Assembly (NCBI RefSeq): GCF_009827395.1
Contig: NZ_WTYX01000002.1
Location: 1-64,000, forward strand
Reading direction: 5' to 3'
Length of the DNA stretch: 64,000 bases
Source: Pontixanthobacter aquaemixtae
GTDB lineage: Bacteria > Pseudomonadota > Alphaproteobacteria > Sphingomonadales > Sphingomonadaceae
Below are positions 62,368-64,000 of this stretch, one piece after another. The notes under the pieces were generated by a model, which saw only the letters and a program-made list of their open reading frames with translations, was not told where the DNA came from and did no database searches. Within the stretch, counting starts at the first letter, position 1; each line of letters starts with the position of its first letter. A program made the position numbers and the translations under genes.

Positions 62368-63567
62368 ATGATGTCACCCTCGATCTTGCTGGCCGCACCG
62401 CACCGCCTTCCCTTCCTTGGCGGCGCGATCGGCATTGGCGGACTGGCTTCGTGGTGGCTGATCCAGGTGCTGGGGCTGTATGGGGACGGGCCACTGCCGC
62501 CCCAGACCGAGCTGCCCGCGTCCCTGCTTCATGGCCCCGCCATGATCTACCTCGGATTGGCACCGTTCATCTTCGGCTTCCTGCTCACGGTATTTCCGCG
62601 CTGGATGAGTCTGCCCGATCTCTCTGCCAAGCAGGTTGGTCCAGCCGCATGCGCACTGTTTGCCGGGGTCGTGACGGCCCAACTTGGGCTGTGGACCGGG
62701 TCAGACAGATTGGTTCTGACTGGCTTCGGGCTTGCGGGCGCCGGGTGGGCTTTGGCATCGATCATGCTGGCCATTGTCCTTTACCGCAACCGGGCGCAAA
62801 GCGGACCGCGCTGCACTCATGGCTGGTCGGCCATGGCGGGCATTCTTTTCGGGCTGGCCGGGATATTGTGCGCGGCTGCCTTCATTGCGCTGAGAGACCC
62901 GGCCTGGCTGCCCATTGCCAACCGCATCGGCATATCGGGCTTTCTGCTGCCGGTGTTCCTGACGGTTGCCCATAGAATGGTGCCGTTCTTCGCCGGGAAT
63001 GTCGTGAAGGATTACGTTAGCTGGCGACCAGACTGGCTGCTCGCGCTGCTCTGGGCTTTGCTTCTTGCTCGCCTTGTGGGGGAAGTGCTGAACCTTGGGC
63101 ACATGCAGACAGGCGCTAATGCCGGCTTGGCTGTTACCACCGCCGTGATGTGCTGGAGATGGTGGCCAAAAGCAAGCGCGCCTGGCTTGTTAAACGTCCT
63201 GATTTGGGGTTTCGCCTGGGCGCCGGCGGGCTTCGCTTTCGCTGCGGTTGACGCAGCATTTGGCTTGTTTGGGCGCGGGCCGGACCACGCGCTGATGATT
63301 GGTTTCTGCAGCAGCCTGTTGGTCGCGATGGTGACCCGCGTCACGCAAGGACATTCGGGTCGGCCGCTGGTCATGCCGATGGTATCATGGGTTGCCTTTT
63401 ACGGCATACAGATCGCGGCCATCAGCCGGGCAGCGGCCGCTTTGCAGAGTGAAAGCGGCAGCTGGCTTATGCTTGGAGCTGCGGCATTTGCCGTCAGCCT
63501 ATTGCCGTGGGTGATACGCAACGGCGCAATTTATCTGTCTCCCCGGATTGATGGCAAGCAAGGATAG
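62368..63567 (+). CDS. NnrS-family membrane protein (second copy)
   Basis: About 399 residues with roughly twelve hydrophobic helices. NnrS-like marks include HRLPFLGGAIGIGGLASWWLI, LHGPAMIYLGLAPFIFGFLLTVFPRWM and HRMVPFFAGNVV, with His residues likely to bind haem or copper. It is a second NnrS-like protein besides the one at 39496. It lies in a unit with the CopD-like gene and precedes the carbonic anhydrase gene. Confidence 0.82.
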   Translation: MMSPSILLAAPHRLPFLGGAIGIGGLASWWLIQVLGLYGDGPLPPQTELPASLLHGPAMIYLGLAPFIFGFLLTVFPRWMSLPDLSAKQVGPAACALFAGVVTAQLGLWTGSDRLVLTGFGLAGAGWALASIMLAIVLYRNRAQSGPRCTHGWSAMAGILFGLAGILCAAAFIALRDPAWLPIANRIGISGFLLPVFLTVAHRMVPFFAGNVVKDYVSWRPDWLLALLWALLLARLVGEVLNLGHMQTGANAGLAVTTAVMCWRWWPKASAPGLLNVLIWGFAWAPAGFAFAAVDAAFGLFGRGPDHALMIGFCSSLLVAMVTRVTQGHSGRPLVMPMVSWVAFYGIQIAAISRAAAALQSESGSWLMLGAAAFAVSLLPWVIRNGAIYLSPRIDGKQG

Positions 63568-63576
63568 CGACGACTT

Positions 63577-64000
63577 ATGCCTTATGAGCCCGCACTCACC
63601 CCGGATCAAGCGCTTGACCTGCTAAAAGAGGGCAATCGACGTTTTCTGGAGGATACATCCTATGAACCTGCAATGGACCGAATGCGGCGTCTCGAGATTG
63701 CAGCCGCTCAGCGTCCTTTTGCTGCCTACTTGAGCTGCTCGGATTCGCGCGTCCCGCCAGAGCTGCTGTTCGAGCGGGGGCTGGGCGAACTCTTCATTAT
63801 CCGCAATGCAGGCAATACGCTCTGCGCCACAGCCCTCGGTAGCCTGGAGTTCGCGGTGGCCCATCTTCAAGTTCCGCTGATCGTCGTGATGGGCCACGAG
63901 GCTTGCGGAGCGCTGAACGCCGCCGTCTCGCTTGCGCGCGGTCAGGCCAGTTTCTCCGGCAACATTGCAAAAGTGCTTCAGTCACTGCTGCCTGCCGTGC
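63577..64000 (+). CDS. Beta-carbonic anhydrase (partial, runs off right edge)
   Basis: The first 141 residues of a beta-class carbonic anhydrase, which interconverts CO2 and bicarbonate with zinc. C54 and D56 in SCSDSRVPPELLFE, and H107 and C110 in GHEACGAL, are the zinc ligands and Asp-Arg dyad. The coding frame is open to the window edge. The ATG at 63577 lies 9 bases after the NnrS-family stop, so it probably belongs to the same operon. Confidence 0.88.
   Translation, partial: MPYEPALTPDQALDLLKEGNRRFLEDTSYEPAMDRMRRLEIAAAQRPFAAYLSCSDSRVPPELLFERGLGELFIIRNAGNTLCATALGSLEFAVAHLQVPLIVVMGHEACGALNAAVSLARGQASFSGNIAKVLQSLLPAV

Overview
The window looks like a chromosomal segment of a Gram-negative alphaproteobacterium of the Sphingomonadales, most likely an Erythrobacteraceae member. 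This is inferred from the moderately high GC, the TonB-receptor/lipoprotein pair, the many acyl-CoA dehydrogenases, the FnrL-type oxygen sensor and the protein families as a whole. No rRNA, tRNA, CRISPR array, transposase or replication origin was recognised.

Left part (1-10.7 kb): the distal end of a type IV secretion operon (VirB1-like transglycosylase, VirB2 pilin, continuing off the left edge) sits behind a Pho-box-like direct repeat. Next come a small TPR protein and, divergently, an outer-membrane lipoprotein plus TonB-dependent receptor, with a second Pho-box-like site between them. A response regulator with a degenerate receiver, a flavin monooxygenase-like protein and a pair of acyl-CoA dehydrogenases (probably one heteromeric enzyme) follow.

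10.7-24.4 kb is an envelope/polysaccharide region: ABC exporter, OmpR-type regulator, lipoprotein, CHASE2 sensor kinase, LysM-FecR protein, Wzx-like flippase, CDP-glycerol-transferase-like protein, nucleotidyltransferase, glycosyltransferase, sugar epimerase and secreted hydrolase. 24.5-32.1 kb is acyl-CoA catabolism (dehydrogenase, thiolase-like protein, ACAD10-type phosphotransferase, dehydrogenase), then TrhO, a GST-like protein and a Crp/Fnr regulator.

32.1-35.8 kb holds the strongest candidate for an undescribed system: a minus-strand operon of a TIR-transmembrane-TPR protein, an unrecognised 237-residue protein, and a TPR protein with a SLOG-like region and a remnant-like class III cyclase C-terminus. 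Part of it has clearly lower GC than its surroundings.

36.1-64 kb is a nitrate-respiration and molybdenum-cofactor island: hemN, two Crp/Fnr regulators (one FnrL with four cysteines), nnrS, an acyl-CoA dehydrogenase, pdxH-like, mobA, moeA-moaC-moaB, a CBS/BON protein, and a nine-gene overlapping operon narK(fusion)-narG-narH-narJ-narI-ppiC-moaA-moaD-moaE. A NarR/Dnr-like regulator, a GNAT protein, an epoxide-hydrolase-like protein, a porin, a small membrane protein, a second NnrS protein and the start of a beta-carbonic anhydrase follow. Six near-perfect FNR boxes (TTGAY-N4-RTCAA) lie upstream of hemN, the nnrS/acyl-CoA dehydrogenase pair, moaB, narK, the NarR-like gene and the porin/membrane-protein pair. 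They tie the island into one low-oxygen/nitrogen-oxide regulon that makes the cofactor, the nitrate reductase, its transporter and haem together.
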